Of a stretch of DNA of 64,000 nt, positions 33,965-46,107 are shown piece after piece (the first letter of the stretch is position 1; each line of letters starts with the position of its first letter). The DNA lies in NCBI GenBank assembly GCA_010015745.1, contig ML978176.1, forward strand, positions 2,400-66,399, read 5' to 3'. The notes under the pieces are model-generated. The model was not told the origin of the DNA. It did no database searches and saw only the letters and a program-made list of their open reading frames with translations. The position numbers and the translations under genes are program-made. Source of the stretch: Setomelanomma holmii. Its lineage: Eukaryota > Ascomycota > Dothideomycetes > Pleosporales > Phaeosphaeriaceae.

Positions 33965-36900
33965 ATGGCGACGCGCCACGCTGATAGTTCAAGGTTTGAC
34001 CGCGACCGTGACCGAGGACGATACTCGCCCCGCCGCCCGCGCTCCAGGTCGCCACCACGCCGGGACCGCTCACGAGACCGCTACGGAGGTCGCTATGGAG
34101 GTGGAGATCGCTATGAAGGTGGCCGCGGGCGCGATGACCGCGATCGTGTGAGGGACCGCGATCGGCGAGGTGACCGGCGAGACGACCGCCGCGATGATCG
34201 ACGAGACCGTGATACACACCGCCGCTCACGTTCACCACCGCGTCGCGATAGGTCACGAGACCGCAACGGTGATCGCTACCGACGAGACCGTGATGATGAC
34301 AGGGACAGGCGTCGACGCTCCACCTCGCGCCGTCCGGGCTCATCACGTGCATCTGCAACCCCTGCCCGCGACCTCGAGCGTGACCGTGCAGCTCCGCGCG
34401 ACGACAAGAAGGTCGACCCAGAGAAGCAGAAGCAGGACAAGCTCGCCGAGCGCGCTGCAAAGCTGGCAGAGTGGAAAAAGCGCCAGCTGGCTAAAGAGAA
34501 GGGAGAGGACCCCACCCCCGGAGCATCACCTGCGGGCACTGCACCTACCACTCCCGCCGTGGTTGCTACTTCACCACCTGGCGAGGAAGTGAAGCCAGAC
34601 ACACCAAAGGCTAAGGTACTATCGAAGAGTACTGCTGAGAAGTCGAAGCAGAAGCTTCCTGAAAAATCCAACTTCAAGCTCGATGCTTCAGCAGCTGCCC
34701 GCCCGCTGATGGCCAAGCCCGCCGGCAAGGCTGTCAACCCCACAGTCACCAGTACGTCTGTCCAGTCTACTCTCGCATGTCCACAGATGCTAACACAAAC
34801 AGACCGTGCTGCTGCCTTTTCTTCGAAGACTAATGGTAACATCGGCTCGTTCGGCCTGAAGGCTAAGACCACAACAGAAGAGGAGACCTCCCGCAAAGCA
34901 TTGCTCGACGATGACACCGAAACTGGCAAGCGCAAGCTCCAGGCACTCCCCGTGTTCACCTCGAATGACGACGCCGAGGTTCCCGCGGACATAGAGGACG
35001 ATGCTGCCATGAGCGATCTGGGTAGCGATGAGAACGAGCCCAGTGCAGAACAGCAAGCCCAGCTCGAGAAGCGTCGTGCAGAGATTGCAAGCGCCAGGGC
35101 TGCGGACGACGATGTCAATATGGAAGAAGTCCCCGCTGCCATGGACGCTGCCGACAAGATGGACATTGACGATAATGCAGGCGCCGTGGAAGAAGAAGTC
35201 GACCCTCTTGACGCTTTCATGGCCGATCTTGCCGAGCCTCAACCACCTCGCGCCACTGCGCCGGGTGTTGCTATGTTCAACGACGATCTCGAACCAGAGC
35301 AGACCGCTGTCGAGGGCGAAGATCTCCTTGCACTTCACGCCGCCAAGAAAAAGAAGAAGGAGGTGTCTGTCATCGACCACGAGAAAGTTGAGTATGAGCC
35401 ATTCCGCAAGAACTTCTATACTGAGCCCGCCGAAGTCTCCCAGATGACAGACGAAGAAGTTTCAGATCTCCGCCACGAGCTTGATGGTATCAAAGTGAAG
35501 CCTGACGATGTGCCTCGCCCCGTCAAGAAGTGGGCTCAGATGGGCTTGCTACAAGCAACCATGGATGTGTTCGCCCGCGTGCGGTACGAGAAGCCTACTG
35601 CCATCCAGGCACAGGCCATCCCTATCGCCGAGTCTGGTCGTGATCTCATCGGTGTCGCCAAGACAGGCTCGGGTAAAACACTTGCCTTTGGCATCCCAAT
35701 GATTCGCCATATTCTTGACCAACGCCTGCTGAAGCCATCTGATGGTCCGATCGGGTTGATTCTTGCTCCTACTCGAGAATTATCTTTGCAAATCGTGAAT
35801 GAGCTCAAGCCTTTCCTCAACGCCTCTGGCATCACCATCAAGTGCGCCTACGGCGGTCAGCCAATCTCAGACCAAATCGCAATGATCAAGCGTGGCGGTA
35901 TTCATATTTTGTGTGCCACCGCCGGCCGGCTGATCGACTTGCTGCAGAGCAACTCAGGGCGCGTGCTCAACTTCCGCCGTATTACCTACGTTGTACTTGA
36001 CGAGGCTGATCGTATGTTCGACATGGGCTTCGAGCCTCAGGTCATGAAGATCTTGGCAAATGTCCGCCCCGATCGACAGACTATCCTCTTTTCAGCTACC
36101 TTTCCTAAGAACATGGCCGCTCTGGCACGTAAGGCTTTACACAAGCCCGCCGAAGTGATCATTGGTGGTCGTAGTAAAGTGCCAGACACTATTCAGCAAG
36201 ACATTAAGATCGCGCCAGCCTCTTACGAGAAGAAGATCCAGAAGCTTCTTCTCCATCTTGGTCAGCTCTTCTCTGAGAACGAGAACGCTCAAGTCTTGAT
36301 CTTCACAGAGCGCCAGGAAACCGCAGAAGACCTACTATCGAAGCTGTTCAAGGCCAAGTATTTTGCGACTAATACTATTCACGGGGCCAAAGATCAAACT
36401 GACCGTAACGAGGCGATCAACGAGTTCAAGCAGGGCGTGCTCTCGATTCTTATTGCCACCTCCGTTGCAGCTCGCGGTCTCGATGTCCCAGGACTTGACG
36501 TAGTGTATAACTTTGATTGCCCCACACATCTCGAAGACTATGTCCACCGTTGCGGTCGTACTGGCCGTGCTGGCAACAAGGGCAGAGCAGTCACGCTTGT
36601 TGAGAGCCCTGGCCAGGAGCGATTCGCTGTCCACATCGTCAAGGCGCTGAAGGAGAGCGGTACTGAAGTTCCCAAGGAGCTTCAGGATATGGCTGACCTA
36701 TTCCATGAGAAAGCGAAGTCGGGTGCCGAGAAGTATTATGGTGGAGGCTTCGGCGGCAAGGGCCTCGACAGGCTCGATGCCGCACGCGCCTTGGACAAGA
36801 AGCGCGAGAAGCGTGCCCTCAAGCTCGGTGATGACGATGACAGCGAGGAAGAGGATGTGCTTCCCCCACTCAAGGCACCTGAGGTGTCCGGTCCTGGCAT

Positions 36901-37507
36901 TGCCAAGCCTGCTGGCGGTGATGCTGCTCCGGAGAATGCTGAAGAGACGCCCAGCTGGATGAAGATCCTCAACAAGGGCATTTCAGTCAACAAGACTGAG
37001 CGTCCTGAGGCCGCCGCTTCCGGCAAGCCTATGACGGCCAAAGAGAGAGCCATGGCTGCGGCAAAGAAGATTGACGGCAATCTGAGCAAGAAGGGTACTA
37101 TCCATGCCGGCCAGCCTATCGACAACAAGGGCCCCGATGCCGGCTTGTATCACTCCACCATCGAAATCAACGACTTTCCTCAGAAAGCTCGCTGGGCTGT
37201 CACCAACCGTACCAACGTTGCAAAGATTCTGGAAGCTACTGGTGTCTCTATCACCACCAAGGGCAACTTCTATGCACCTGGCAAAGAACCTGGAGGTTTG
37301 TATAATCGATTTCCATTTCATCAAAAGCACGCTAAACTTGTGACAGAAACCGACCTGCCCAAGCTGTACATTCTCGTAGAGGGAGATACCGAGAACATCG
37401 TCACGCAAGCGATGATGGAGCTCACTCGACTCTTGCGCGAAGGAACAGTTGCTGCGGAGGAAACGGCAACGACTCGTGGAGCCACTGGCAGATACAGCGT
37501 CGTCTGA
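33965..37507 (+). CDS. prp5: Pre-mRNA-splicing DEAD-box helicase Prp5 (DDX46)
   Basis: ATP-dependent helicase that remodels U2 snRNP during prespliceosome assembly. Exons 33965-34751, 34803-37295 and 37347-37507 give 1146 residues. Both introns are 51 nt, a multiple of three and free of stops, so the unspliced frame stays open. I call them introns because of the GTACGT...GCTAAC...ACAG and GTTTGT...ACAG signals and because the unspliced insertions are unlike the family. The N-terminal RS/RD-rich domain is followed by the Prp5-specific DPLDAFM motif, then Q-motif KPTAIQAQAIP, Walker A AKTGSGKT (about 547), DEAD (about 661), SAT and HRCGRTGRAG. The start at 33965 is chosen for MATRHADSSRFDR; the frame upstream is not conserved in character. 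Confidence 0.93.
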   Translation: MATRHADSSRFDRDRDRGRYSPRRPRSRSPPRRDRSRDRYGGRYGGGDRYEGGRGRDDRDRVRDRDRRGDRRDDRRDDRRDRDTHRRSRSPPRRDRSRDRNGDRYRRDRDDDRDRRRRSTSRRPGSSRASATPARDLERDRAAPRDDKKVDPEKQKQDKLAERAAKLAEWKKRQLAKEKGEDPTPGASPAGTAPTTPAVVATSPPGEEVKPDTPKAKVLSKSTAEKSKQKLPEKSNFKLDASAAARPLMAKPAGKAVNPTVTSTSVQSTLACPQMLTQTDRAAAFSSKTNGNIGSFGLKAKTTTEEETSRKALLDDDTETGKRKLQALPVFTSNDDAEVPADIEDDAAMSDLGSDENEPSAEQQAQLEKRRAEIASARAADDDVNMEEVPAAMDAADKMDIDDNAGAVEEEVDPLDAFMADLAEPQPPRATAPGVAMFNDDLEPEQTAVEGEDLLALHAAKKKKKEVSVIDHEKVEYEPFRKNFYTEPAEVSQMTDEEVSDLRHELDGIKVKPDDVPRPVKKWAQMGLLQATMDVFARVRYEKPTAIQAQAIPIAESGRDLIGVAKTGSGKTLAFGIPMIRHILDQRLLKPSDGPIGLILAPTRELSLQIVNELKPFLNASGITIKCAYGGQPISDQIAMIKRGGIHILCATAGRLIDLLQSNSGRVLNFRRITYVVLDEADRMFDMGFEPQVMKILANVRPDRQTILFSATFPKNMAALARKALHKPAEVIIGGRSKVPDTIQQDIKIAPASYEKKIQKLLLHLGQLFSENENAQVLIFTERQETAEDLLSKLFKAKYFATNTIHGAKDQTDRNEAINEFKQGVLSILIATSVAARGLDVPGLDVVYNFDCPTHLEDYVHRCGRTGRAGNKGRAVTLVESPGQERFAVHIVKALKESGTEVPKELQDMADLFHEKAKSGAEKYYGGGFGGKGLDRLDAARALDKKREKRALKLGDDDDSEEEDVLPPLKAPEVSGPGIAKPAGGDAAPENAEETPSWMKILNKGISVNKTERPEAAASGKPMTAKERAMAAAKKIDGNLSKKGTIHAGQPIDNKGPDAGLYHSTIEINDFPQKARWAVTNRTNVAKILEATGVSITTKGNFYAPGKEPGGLYNRFPFHQKHAKLVTETDLPKLYILVEGDTENIVTQAMMELTRLLREGTVAAEETATTRGATGRYSVV

Positions 37508-38493
37508 ACTAGACTCTTTTCCAGTCAAGGTATGTACTACAGAGTTTCCGATACATGGTCTCGTCAACCTGTGTTAGTCTCTCATTCCCTTTCCTTCGTC
37601 GTGAATATCCAAGCGCTGTTGGTTGCACACTATGTTTGATAGTGCGACGGGAAAGATGGGTTTCAGGGGGCATCCGGCGGATATGGAGCAAAGAAATTGG
37701 GAATTCACGGCCTTCTGCGAGTTGCAGGCGATAGCTTCGATGTGAGTAGACTCCGATCCTTTCAGATTGATTCACTGATCGCCGCCACCCCTTTGCAGGT
37801 ATCATACTTCTCGAATCAATGAAGGCCAACCTTGAAAAATTGGCAAAGGCGGAGCGCAATGCATGGGAGGATGACGACTACCAACTCAGTTCACTGCAAG
37901 ATGTCAATCGACTGCGAACTCGGCCAAGTTCCTGAGAGAAAGGCCAAGGGATTCACCAGCTCAATGGTAGCTGATTAATGAATAAAGTTTCAAACTATTT
38001 TCGTTCCATACCCGTGATTGCCCACATCTGCTCTCGCACTGACACTACAATCTTCCAGCTCACCCTATGTAACGAATGCAGCGGCGCTGCATTGCTAACG
38101 TTACAATGCATCCACAAACTGCTATTCATAGCTCACCCGCGCTGTCCTCCGCACGACCGTGCTGATGTTGCTCTCTCGCTTCCCGAGCCGTGAAGCTCAT
38201 GCACACAGCCCCGACGTCAACCCGGTAGTAGCAATCCCTTTGTGTTTCAATCACAACAACGTGGGCAGCGCGCTTACAGACCCAACCGTCGGCCCGCATG
38301 GCCAAGCATGACGCAAAAATGGTGCCATGTATATGCAGGTGCGAATGCAGGTTGGTCCGGCCTGGCCCATGGGAAATGCAGATGTCGGTCAGTGCGGGTA
38401 GTGCGTGTTGATTGATAGACTGTGGCCTTCAGCATCCTTGAAGCACAGCAAGGCTTGCTTCGCTGCGCCATTTTGTTGGAGACAGCTGCCGCG
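37508..38493. other. Convergent intergenic region
   Basis: Between PRP5 and PSF1. A small plus-strand frame at about 37819-37935 (MKANLEKLAKAERNAWEDDD) is weakly protein-like but has no clear upstream exon. Nothing else is recognised. Confidence 0.4.
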
Positions 38494-39356
38494 CTAGCTG
38501 AGGCGCTGGAGATAGCGCTGAGCGATCAAGCGCTCTACATCCCCGTGCCTTACGTAGAACTGGCTGTTTTTGGTGAGCGTAATGGAACTGTAGATTAGGA
38601 CGTTAGTTGAATCATCCGTGCGGGAAGGATGGCATATGCACATGTGTATACAACAACATACCCGTATTCCGTCTGAATCTCCCCCGCATCCTTAAGCACA
38701 CGCACGTCGATGAATAAATCTCGCGGCGGCTCCAGAGACCCCGTGAGATCAATGTCGGTCCATTGCCCCTTGTACGCGGCGAGTAGGTCGCTGTATTGCC
38801 GCACGTATTCTTCCTCCTCGGGACTCAGGCTGCTTTCTTCTTTCTTGGAGCCCATGCCGCCTTCGCCTGATGCGCCTGACCCACTCTGCTCCAACGCATC
38901 TACGCCTTCCCAACAGTAGGATTCGAGCTTCTGTGCGCGCACTTTGTGGTAAGCCAAGAGGCAGCGCTTATTGCGGCGCATGCAGAGATGGTTTACTAGG
39001 AGCGCGCATGCGGTAGATGGATCCGCTGAAGGATTGAATGAGGAGCCGTATGGGGCGAGGATGTTGGCGACGTCGCGGTCGAGGTCGCGGACTTCGCGAA
39101 TGATGGTGCGGGAGAGGTCTGAGGCATATGGTGGGAGATGTGGGAGAGATTGGATGCGTTTGGCATTTTGGACCTGCCGGACAAGTCAGTATGAAATCCT
39201 AGTATTCGTTTCAATATGCGACGATGAATTTCCAGCACGATATAACAGTCACGTGTTCACATTCATGCTTCCATAAGTCAATGGAAACGGAGCGATGTCA
39301 TGAGCCGGGTGCCTCATTGTGAGACTTACAAGCTTGTTCGCAGTTTCGCCGTACAT
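38494..39356 (-). CDS. psf1: GINS complex subunit Psf1
   Basis: Subunit of the GINS tetramer in the CMG replicative helicase. Exons on the minus strand: 39330-39356, 38662-39173, 38494-38587; introns of 156 and 74 nt. The product is 210 residues, the normal Psf1 length. It begins MYGETANKLVQNAKRIQSLP and has RNKRCLLAYHKVRAQKLE, the helical core that packs against Sld5, then an acidic linker, DLFIDVRVLKDAGEIQTEYG, and the short beta-domain SITLTKNSQFYVRHGDVERL at the C-terminus. The very short first exon (nine codons) is needed to supply the conserved start. Every conserved block is present, so the gene looks intact. Confidence 0.94.
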
Positions 39357-40097
39357 GGTGACGGCGGCTCTGTGATCTGGATTTCGCTACCTCGATCGGC
39401 GTGTGGGAAGGCCGATTTCACGAGTTATTTATACCCGGGATTCAATTGTGTATTAAGGATGCTGTGTGTTTCTCGAATATTTGTTGCACCCCTGGCCTAT
39501 GATTTGACCCGCGCGTCCGCGTCGCGAAGGAAGGTGGGGCACAGAAACTGGTAAACTGCTGGCCCAAGCGCTCGAATCCAACCTCATCTCCCCTTGAGGA
39601 AATCCCTTTCTTCAACACCAACCTTTTCCAGCCGAATCATTGCACATAGCCACCCTGCCTATCTATCGACTACCACGTGGGCGATGCGCCATGTCGTTTG
39701 CAATGCTGTTACTCCCTGTTAGGCAGAGTCACTGCCCGGAATGGCGCTTTCAGAGTCGGTGAGACATCCCAACCAGTCTTTGCTCTCAGGGCTGTAAGAT
39801 ATTCCTCATGATTGTCCTTGATCGTATCGCGATGTGCTGATGAAAAGAGTAGTATATATCTTGATCTACATGCAATCATAGTCTACGCGCGCATACAACA
39901 AGAACACCTGCAATGCAAATATAGGTGTGAAGCTTTTGACCAGCTAACGCCTCTCCCAAGCATTGTGGGGACCATGGGTATCTCCAACCCTTTGAACTCC
40001 GCAGACATGCGTTCTAAGTACAACAAACGAGACCATTCCAAACATCGAGACCCTGTACATACATGACAACCACTGCCGAATGGATGTGCGGTTTACA
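39357..40097. other. PSF1 promoter and HMG-gene 3' region
   Basis: No gene was seen. A GC-rich stretch with CGCG steps near 39510-39530 could be cell-cycle boxes for PSF1, but none is an exact MCB consensus. Confidence 0.35.
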
Positions 40098-41735
40098 CTA
40101 GTGGTGTTCGCCCATCCACTTGTCGAATTCGGACTCCTGCTCAAGCGAGATCATGGTCGGATCCGACTGCCATTGACTCGAGCGGTACTCTTGTTGTGTC
40201 GGCGACATGTCCAGGAGGCTATCGATGTCATGCTGTTCAACTTTGACACCGAGCATATCTGAATGACCGTTTCGGTAGCCATGTTGAAGTGCCGTAGGAT
40301 CGATTTCAGAGTGGCCGCCGCCGTTGTACGCCAATAGCATCGGGTCGAGTTGCCCATCGTCGAAGGGTGTTCCGGTTTGCGACTGCAACTGCTGCATCAA
40401 GTCGTTGGCGTTCCCTCCGGGCAGTCCGAGCAACGCGTGATTCGACGGGAATTGATTCGAAGGAGTGCCTACTCTTCGCATGTGGAGATCGTCGCTGTAG
40501 CTGCCTCCCATCAAGCCTGAATACGCGGCCGTCTGGTAATACTGGTTGTATACGTCGTATTGCATAGGCATTGGCATCGGCCGCCCTTCGTTTGTCATCT
40601 CCCACGACGACTTGTTCGCGCCATGGCCGTTGGGGCCAAAGGATCGATCGAAAAAGTCTCCGTGCATGCCGTTCGATGGATAGCTCAGTGTTCGTTCGAC
40701 CCTCCGTGACTGTCTGTTCCGCGACCTGCCACTTCCTGGAGCCCACTCAGCATCCTCGAGGTCACTTGGCTCTTCATCGTCAGACCATTCGCCCTTCCTT
40801 TTTCGAGGCGGGGCAACTGCTTTGCTGGGCGAAAATTTGTACGTCGGATGTGCGTTCTGGTGGTTGATTCGTTCGATCTTCGCGTACTCGTTGTACAGCT
40901 CGCGTATACCAGGAGGCTCCAACGGCCAGCTTTCGCCTGCGACCGATGAGACGACTTGATGGTTGTTCTGCGCGCACCAGGCTTTCGCTCTCTCAGCGTA
41001 TGCCGATCGGTAAAGCATGAATGAGTTCATGGGCCGGGTGATGTAGCCGTTCCGCTTCTCGGCTTCGTCGCGCCTGATGTCTGCTGGCCTGTTGACCCAC
41101 TCCTCCATGTTCTTGACAGGAATGTGATGTAGCTCTGCTGTCAGGATACTCAGCGGCGCAGTCAGCCTCGGTGTCAGAAGCTTGTCGCCCTTCTCAGCCT
41201 TCGTTTTCTTGGCCTTCGGCGTAGGCTTTGGCCGAGGACTTTCTTCCTTCCGTCGCGGCGAATCCGAAGGTGCGACGTTTCGTCCGCTACGTGTCGTTCT
41301 TCGACCGAAGTCTTCATCGGCGGTGGATCTTGGTGTTGGGGGCGAAAAGAGCGATTGTTCGTTCTGTCCCATGTCAACTTGGATGCAAACACGTTGCGCC
41401 GCATTCCGACTTACCGACATATTGTCATACTGTCCGTTGTGGTAATATTCGGTCGCGGGACCATATCCATTCTGGAACTTGGTTAGCATTGCTGTTTTGT
41501 GCAGGTATGCTGGCTACCATACATATTGGATAGCGAGGCCAAGCCCTTCGCCTGAATGGCTTTCCACATGTGACCCATGCGAAGGGATCCCTTCGTGTGT
41601 CATCGACCTCGGAGACCCATAGGACAGTCCGCGGCCCGAGTTGTAGTGCGCGATCTGCTGTAGACCCGCCTGGTACTCCGAGCCGGTGTTCGGTGGGGTA
41701 GGCGGGTGTTGGTGGATGAGCGTTTCGCCTCTCAT
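40098..41735 (-). CDS. HMG-box transcription factor (MATA_HMG type)
   Basis: DNA-binding regulator. Exons on the minus strand: 41523-41735, 41415-41471, 40098-41363, giving 511 residues; both introns are exactly 51 nt, and the second is stop-free and in frame. The HMG box (about residues 197-270) reads YITRPMNSFMLYRSAYAERA, then WPLEPPGIRELYNEYAKIE and AHPTYKFSPSK, the form found in fungal mating-type-like and developmental HMG proteins. A basic, Pro-rich region with nuclear-localisation character precedes it, PPRKRKGEWSDDEEP follows, and the C-terminal 200 residues are Gln/Gly/Met-rich and probably activating. The start at 41735 is the first ATG; the frame upstream opens only with TTG. It is not linked to other mating-type genes here, so I do not call it MAT1-2-1. 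Confidence 0.85.
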
Positions 41736-44371
41736 GATGGAAAAAGAGCCTGGGCGCAAGAACCGATCAGGGCTAGTTGTGACAACTGGGGCTGCGCAGT
41801 CTTGCTTTGGCGCAGTTGCAAGTCAGCCGTAAGTACCTGGCGACGATGTTCGGCTGTGCCGTCCAAAACGCGCAATGATAGGTATTGCGCAGCGTTTTGA
41901 AAAGGTAGCACTCAATTGACACCAGACTCCGCATGCGAGAGGCACGATACTTGGAGATCAAGGGTGACTTCTGTCTTTGTCTGTGTGGAGATGGCCACCG
42001 AGGAAAATGACCTTTTCCAGAAGTAAGTCTACATGTGTGTCAGTAAGTGAACGGACTACACAGCTGGATTGCTTGGTTTGCTTCATTGCGAATATGCATA
42101 ACAGTTCGCAAAGCGTTCAGGGAACGAACCTTTTGCAATTACCCGTCTTCACCGGCTCCAGTTCGTTGGTATGCTGACAATTGATTGGGATGACTTTGCG
42201 ACACGAATCTACACGTCAGTGACAGTAGTCTGTCTACGTTTTGGTGTTTCGGTCCGATTCTTTGTCGCAGACGAGCACTCAAGCGCTGCGTATAGGCAAG
42301 TTGATGGCAGGCGATTCTTTGTCTGAGGGGCTCGTCACAGAAGATATTTGTACCGACTACTTGGCCTCGAGGTCGACTGCTCACAGACAGTGTAGTTCAG
42401 TTGGTCGTCTGAACCCGGACAAAGAGACAGCCGGATTGGTGATGGCTCCAGGACCTTGCCTCGTTGGGAATTGCACGCCGCTTTTGGCACAGGAATACCC
42501 CACCAGCGATCGAGTGTGTATAAATGATACACGACTTAGCCTGCTGGTCCGTTCGTCGTACCGCAGTCCGAAATATCATGTCGCCTGTGCTGTGGCGGTT
42601 GAAAACGGCACTCAGCCCCTCCATCGTGAGGGCTATCTGGTGGCTTGCTGTAGTCATGTGCAATGAATGTATCGACCTGCAAGCCACAGTTCTACGGTTG
42701 CTCCAGCCGGCACAGCAACCCTTGAAGAAGAGGATCCACCAGTTATGATTCACATTCCTACGGCGCCAATGACGCCTGTAGGGTTGTCGATGCCCCTTCC
42801 CGAACAACCAATCGCAGGGATGTTACAGTGTCACTTCTTTCGACTAGTCGACGCCGCATGCTATTTTTACCATGAGGTGATGCTTGGTCCACGCAAATAA
42901 GGCGGCTGGCTGCAGGAGCATTATGTCTGCACCCTGGCAGCTGGCCCACGTTGGCAAGGCTAACCACGACACTGAAAGCCTGCACAATGCATCGCGCGTC
43001 TGTTTCATGTGGAACACCCTTGTTCGAAGCGTCAAAATCTCGCGTCAAACTCTGTCCTGTCCCGAAGCGTCTCTGTTCACGGTATCTCTCCGGATGCAAA
43101 AGACGCTGACCAGGGAGCCAGAGGCCTGGACACAGACACCCGTGGCTTCCGCGGAGCGATCACTAGCTTGCTCTGTTAAAGGTCGCTCGCTAGACTTTTC
43201 TTCTTGCGACCGTTGGTCGCTATTCACCAGTTGAAGCTCTCATGAGATCGGGAGGGCCGTCAGGGTACACTAACCGTTAGTGGTGCCTGCTCAGGACACG
43301 CAGAAGTCAACGCAGGCCAGCGTCTTGCATGCAGTAAAAGTTCGGTCGCTTCCAGAAGATCGTGATGACATGCGGTAGGGACAACTCCTCCCGTCAGGGC
43401 TTACCTCTGGAATGCGCGCTATCGCCCATTTCAGATGACGACCAGACGCCGCCTTGACCTTGTGCGACCATGTTTGGCTCAGCCACAAATGATTGGTCTG
43501 AACAAGCGGGCAAAGTGAGCAGAGTGTCTTTCGCATGCGCTTAAGCTGCAACGTTGAGCTAGGGGGTGTTTGGGCTGGCGGGATGGCAGGCGCACGTTTT
43601 GACCGGACCTTCTCAGGCGCAAAGCAAACACATCAACAACGCTGCGACAAAATCTTACAAAACTCACAAATTCGGACAGTAACCACACACAGCTATGAGA
43701 TACGCAATTTACTGGTCGCGCTACTTGGATCGCATTTGACCAAGGTCACAACTTCGGTCTGTTGACTTTGAGGATGTGCAACAGTTGATGATGGTATCCA
43801 TCGAGCCGCATCTGAGAGCGCTGAGACAGGCAACACGGCCGAACCACTTCTTGATGCATATGCGCTGTGCTCATGTACGCGTCCTCACGTTTCCAGTACC
43901 ATGATACCTCAAAACCTGCGCAACATTGGCAAGCAGGATCCCAGTCTTGGTTCTGCCGGCATGAAGCACCTCCGCGCCTTACCTGTCCGACGACCTCTCT
44001 CGAGCATCGTACAATATTGATTCAGTACATGATGCAGGCACGCGCGATTGACCCCGCGGACACTAATAGTCGATGTCAGACTTCTGGAGTCGTCTTAAGC
44101 AAGGTCTAGCGATTGACCCCACATCGTCAAGCTTCTGAACCATGGTTCTCATGCATGGCACGGGATTGCCGTGTGGACTTCCATTTACTCTGCACACATC
44201 GATGGCAGTAGCTCCGATTCGCCCTATTCATAACCAAGATGGCGACTACACTCTGATTGCCTAGAGGACGTGGTCATGATCAAGGGTGAGAAAAACTCCA
44301 CAATCCAGAGCCTGGGAAGACACATGCGTGTGTGCCTTAATGAGCCTGCCGATCGCCCTATGTCTCTCGCG
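41736..44371. other. Gene desert, left of the TIR element
   Basis: About 2.6 kb with short frames only. A 141-codon frame at 42241-42666 shows no recognisable feature. A D-arm-like string near 42390 does not extend into a tRNA. Confidence 0.4.
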
Positions 44372-44399
44372 GGGGAGTTACTAACGGCCCTACCAATAA
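44372..44399 (+). repeat. Left terminal inverted repeat
   Basis: 28-bp repeat identical to the reverse complement of 44906-44933. Confidence 0.85.
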
Positions 44400-44905
44400 C
44401 TCAATATCGGCCCTACCAATAAGCTCGAATGGGTCTAACACTGCGCCACCAGCAGATCACCCCAGCTGCTAACAATTCGTATGGGCCAGCCATGTATTAC
44501 TAGTGCTGGCAGCTGTATTTTACCTGTAATCGTCTTGCTCAGCCGCCTTAATAGCTGCTCTGCCAGTAGGCCTAAGGTGGTCGAGCTCCTCTTCAAGGCC
44601 GCTGGTAAGCGCGTCATAATCACGAAGGTTAACTCTGCGTGCTTTAAGCATCACAAACAATAGTATTACTAACAAAAGAGTATAGTAAAGTAATAGGATA
44701 GATGTAGTAATGCAACACTAAGAACGTGTCGGATAAACAACAACAACACTAAGTACGCCTATCTCGTAACGTATTAAGCTTGCTGACAGATGTCCACAAG
44801 AGCAGTAACAATACCCCTAGAACGGTGATATACCGTGCTCTACAGTACTAGATACGCCACCCGAGGGTAGCGCTAACACGGCGCCAGACATTAACCAAAA
44901 GGGGC

Positions 44906-44933
44906 TTATTGGTAGGGCCGTTAGTAACTCCCC
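44906..44933 (-). repeat. Right terminal inverted repeat
   Basis: 28-bp repeat identical to the reverse complement of 44372-44399. Confidence 0.85.
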
Positions 44934-46107
44934 TCCCGCGGCATTCGCGATGGGGACTGCGGTACACTACCCTCGGAGAGCCTTGAAGTAGCCCAACGGT
45001 CCGATCGGACCAAGAACCTTAACTATCTGCACACTGCAAGACTTCGGACGGTACGCCAGTGTCAAAGCTTGAGTGAAGCGGCTTCTCATGCAAGTATGAG
45101 CTAACGTCTCAACTGCTACCGTGCGACCTTGATAACCAACATCCGAACCCAGCTAAGATTCGGAGGCTAATCGACTTCACTGGGCATGGGCAATTTCAAG
45201 TTGTGATACATTAGTCAAAGCTTGCCTCGAGGTCAACTCGACCGCCATGACAGCTCAACAGTCCCCAATGTTTGGAGACTCTAGCTAGGTATTATTGGTT
45301 GCACAGACATCCCCACAATCAACCGAATAAGGTCAGTGAGCTAGTGTTGCATAATCAATTAGACCACAATCGGGATCCTTCGCGAGGTAGGATGACTGCA
45401 CTGATCACTATCAATTAGTCACTAATCGCTTAGCTGTCAACGTCGTAATGTCTGTGGTACCTTGAACTTGGCTAAGACTGCGAACTCACCGGTCGGACTT
45501 GGACTGTAGGCCGATTGCCGTCGCTGTTCTCGTTTGTCACCATCACTGTCTAAGTCTCACATGATCTCGTCGTCTTCGTCACGTCATTCGTTCGCGACAG
45601 TGTTAAAGCAGCAGTATACATTTCCGGACTCGACTAGCTTCGTGCCACAGCAACCTTACCTGTTCAGGAAGGGCGTGATTCGCAGGCCTTCCAGGCGGCG
45701 CATTCAGCACGTGAAAACGCTCTTTCCACACCTTGTCATCACTAAGACACTGCCACGATCCTTCACATTTCAATATGTTTTGGAATGTATAATCATCCTG
45801 ATCCTGTTTGAAACAGTAGTCCCAGTTTTAGATGAAAGAAATGCACACGTGTACATACCCGCTGCCCGCCGTGCGGGATGGCTATGCTGGAAATCGTGGA
45901 GATCGAGATAATTGTGAACAAAGACCGCGCAACCGTCTTGGTGACAAACGAGTGGCTTGTCCCGAAAAAAGGTACAAAGAGCTTCCATAGGCATTCTTTC
46001 ACGTCTGACATTGTCAAGGCAATCAGTACTGAATTGCTTTGACGGAGTATGTGAAATAGTGGTGTGGAGACGGCGATAATGGCGCTCAATGACGATGACT
46101 ACGTGAG
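44934..46107. other. Intergenic, possible upstream exon of the coiled-coil gene
   Basis: A plus-strand frame from an ATG at about 45561 to 45911 is mildly protein-like and could be a 5' exon or a small gene, but I cannot join it convincingly to the frame at 46108. Nothing else is recognised. Confidence 0.35.

Larger units (their letters stand above)
44372..44933. mobile_element. 562-bp element with perfect 28-bp terminal inverted repeats (MITE-like)
   Basis: The ends are exact inverted copies of each other over 28 bp: each starts GGGGAGTTACTAACGG reading inward and ends CCAATAA. A second, inner direct copy of the 3' half of the left repeat (CGGCCCTACCAATAAGC) occurs at 44408-44424, the subterminal repetition typical of hAT- and MULE-like MITEs. 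The interior has no intact transposase. A minus-strand stretch at about 44520-44660 is protein-like (LKARRVNLRDYDALTSGLEE), so it may be a deletion derivative of a larger element. Flanks are GC-rich and partly palindromic, so a target-site duplication could not be defined. Superfamily not assigned. Confidence 0.7.

Noticed and set aside
34276..35220. Long minus-strand frame (314 codons) opposite PRP5
   Set aside because: It is antisense to clear Prp5 coding sequence and its Ser/Ala-rich composition mirrors the repetitive Glu/Ala/Lys codons of the sense strand.
37955..37985. String AGCTCAATGGTAG resembling a tRNA A box
   Set aside because: No complementary acceptor strand and no B box downstream.
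40098..41735. Mating-type gene MAT1-2-1
   Set aside because: The HMG box is of MATA_HMG style, but the protein is long and Gln-rich, and the usual mating-locus neighbours (APN2, SLA2) are absent.
42375..42420. String resembling a tRNA D arm (TAGTTCAGTTGG)
   Set aside because: No matching acceptor stem, anticodon arm or T-loop could be built nearby, even allowing insertions.
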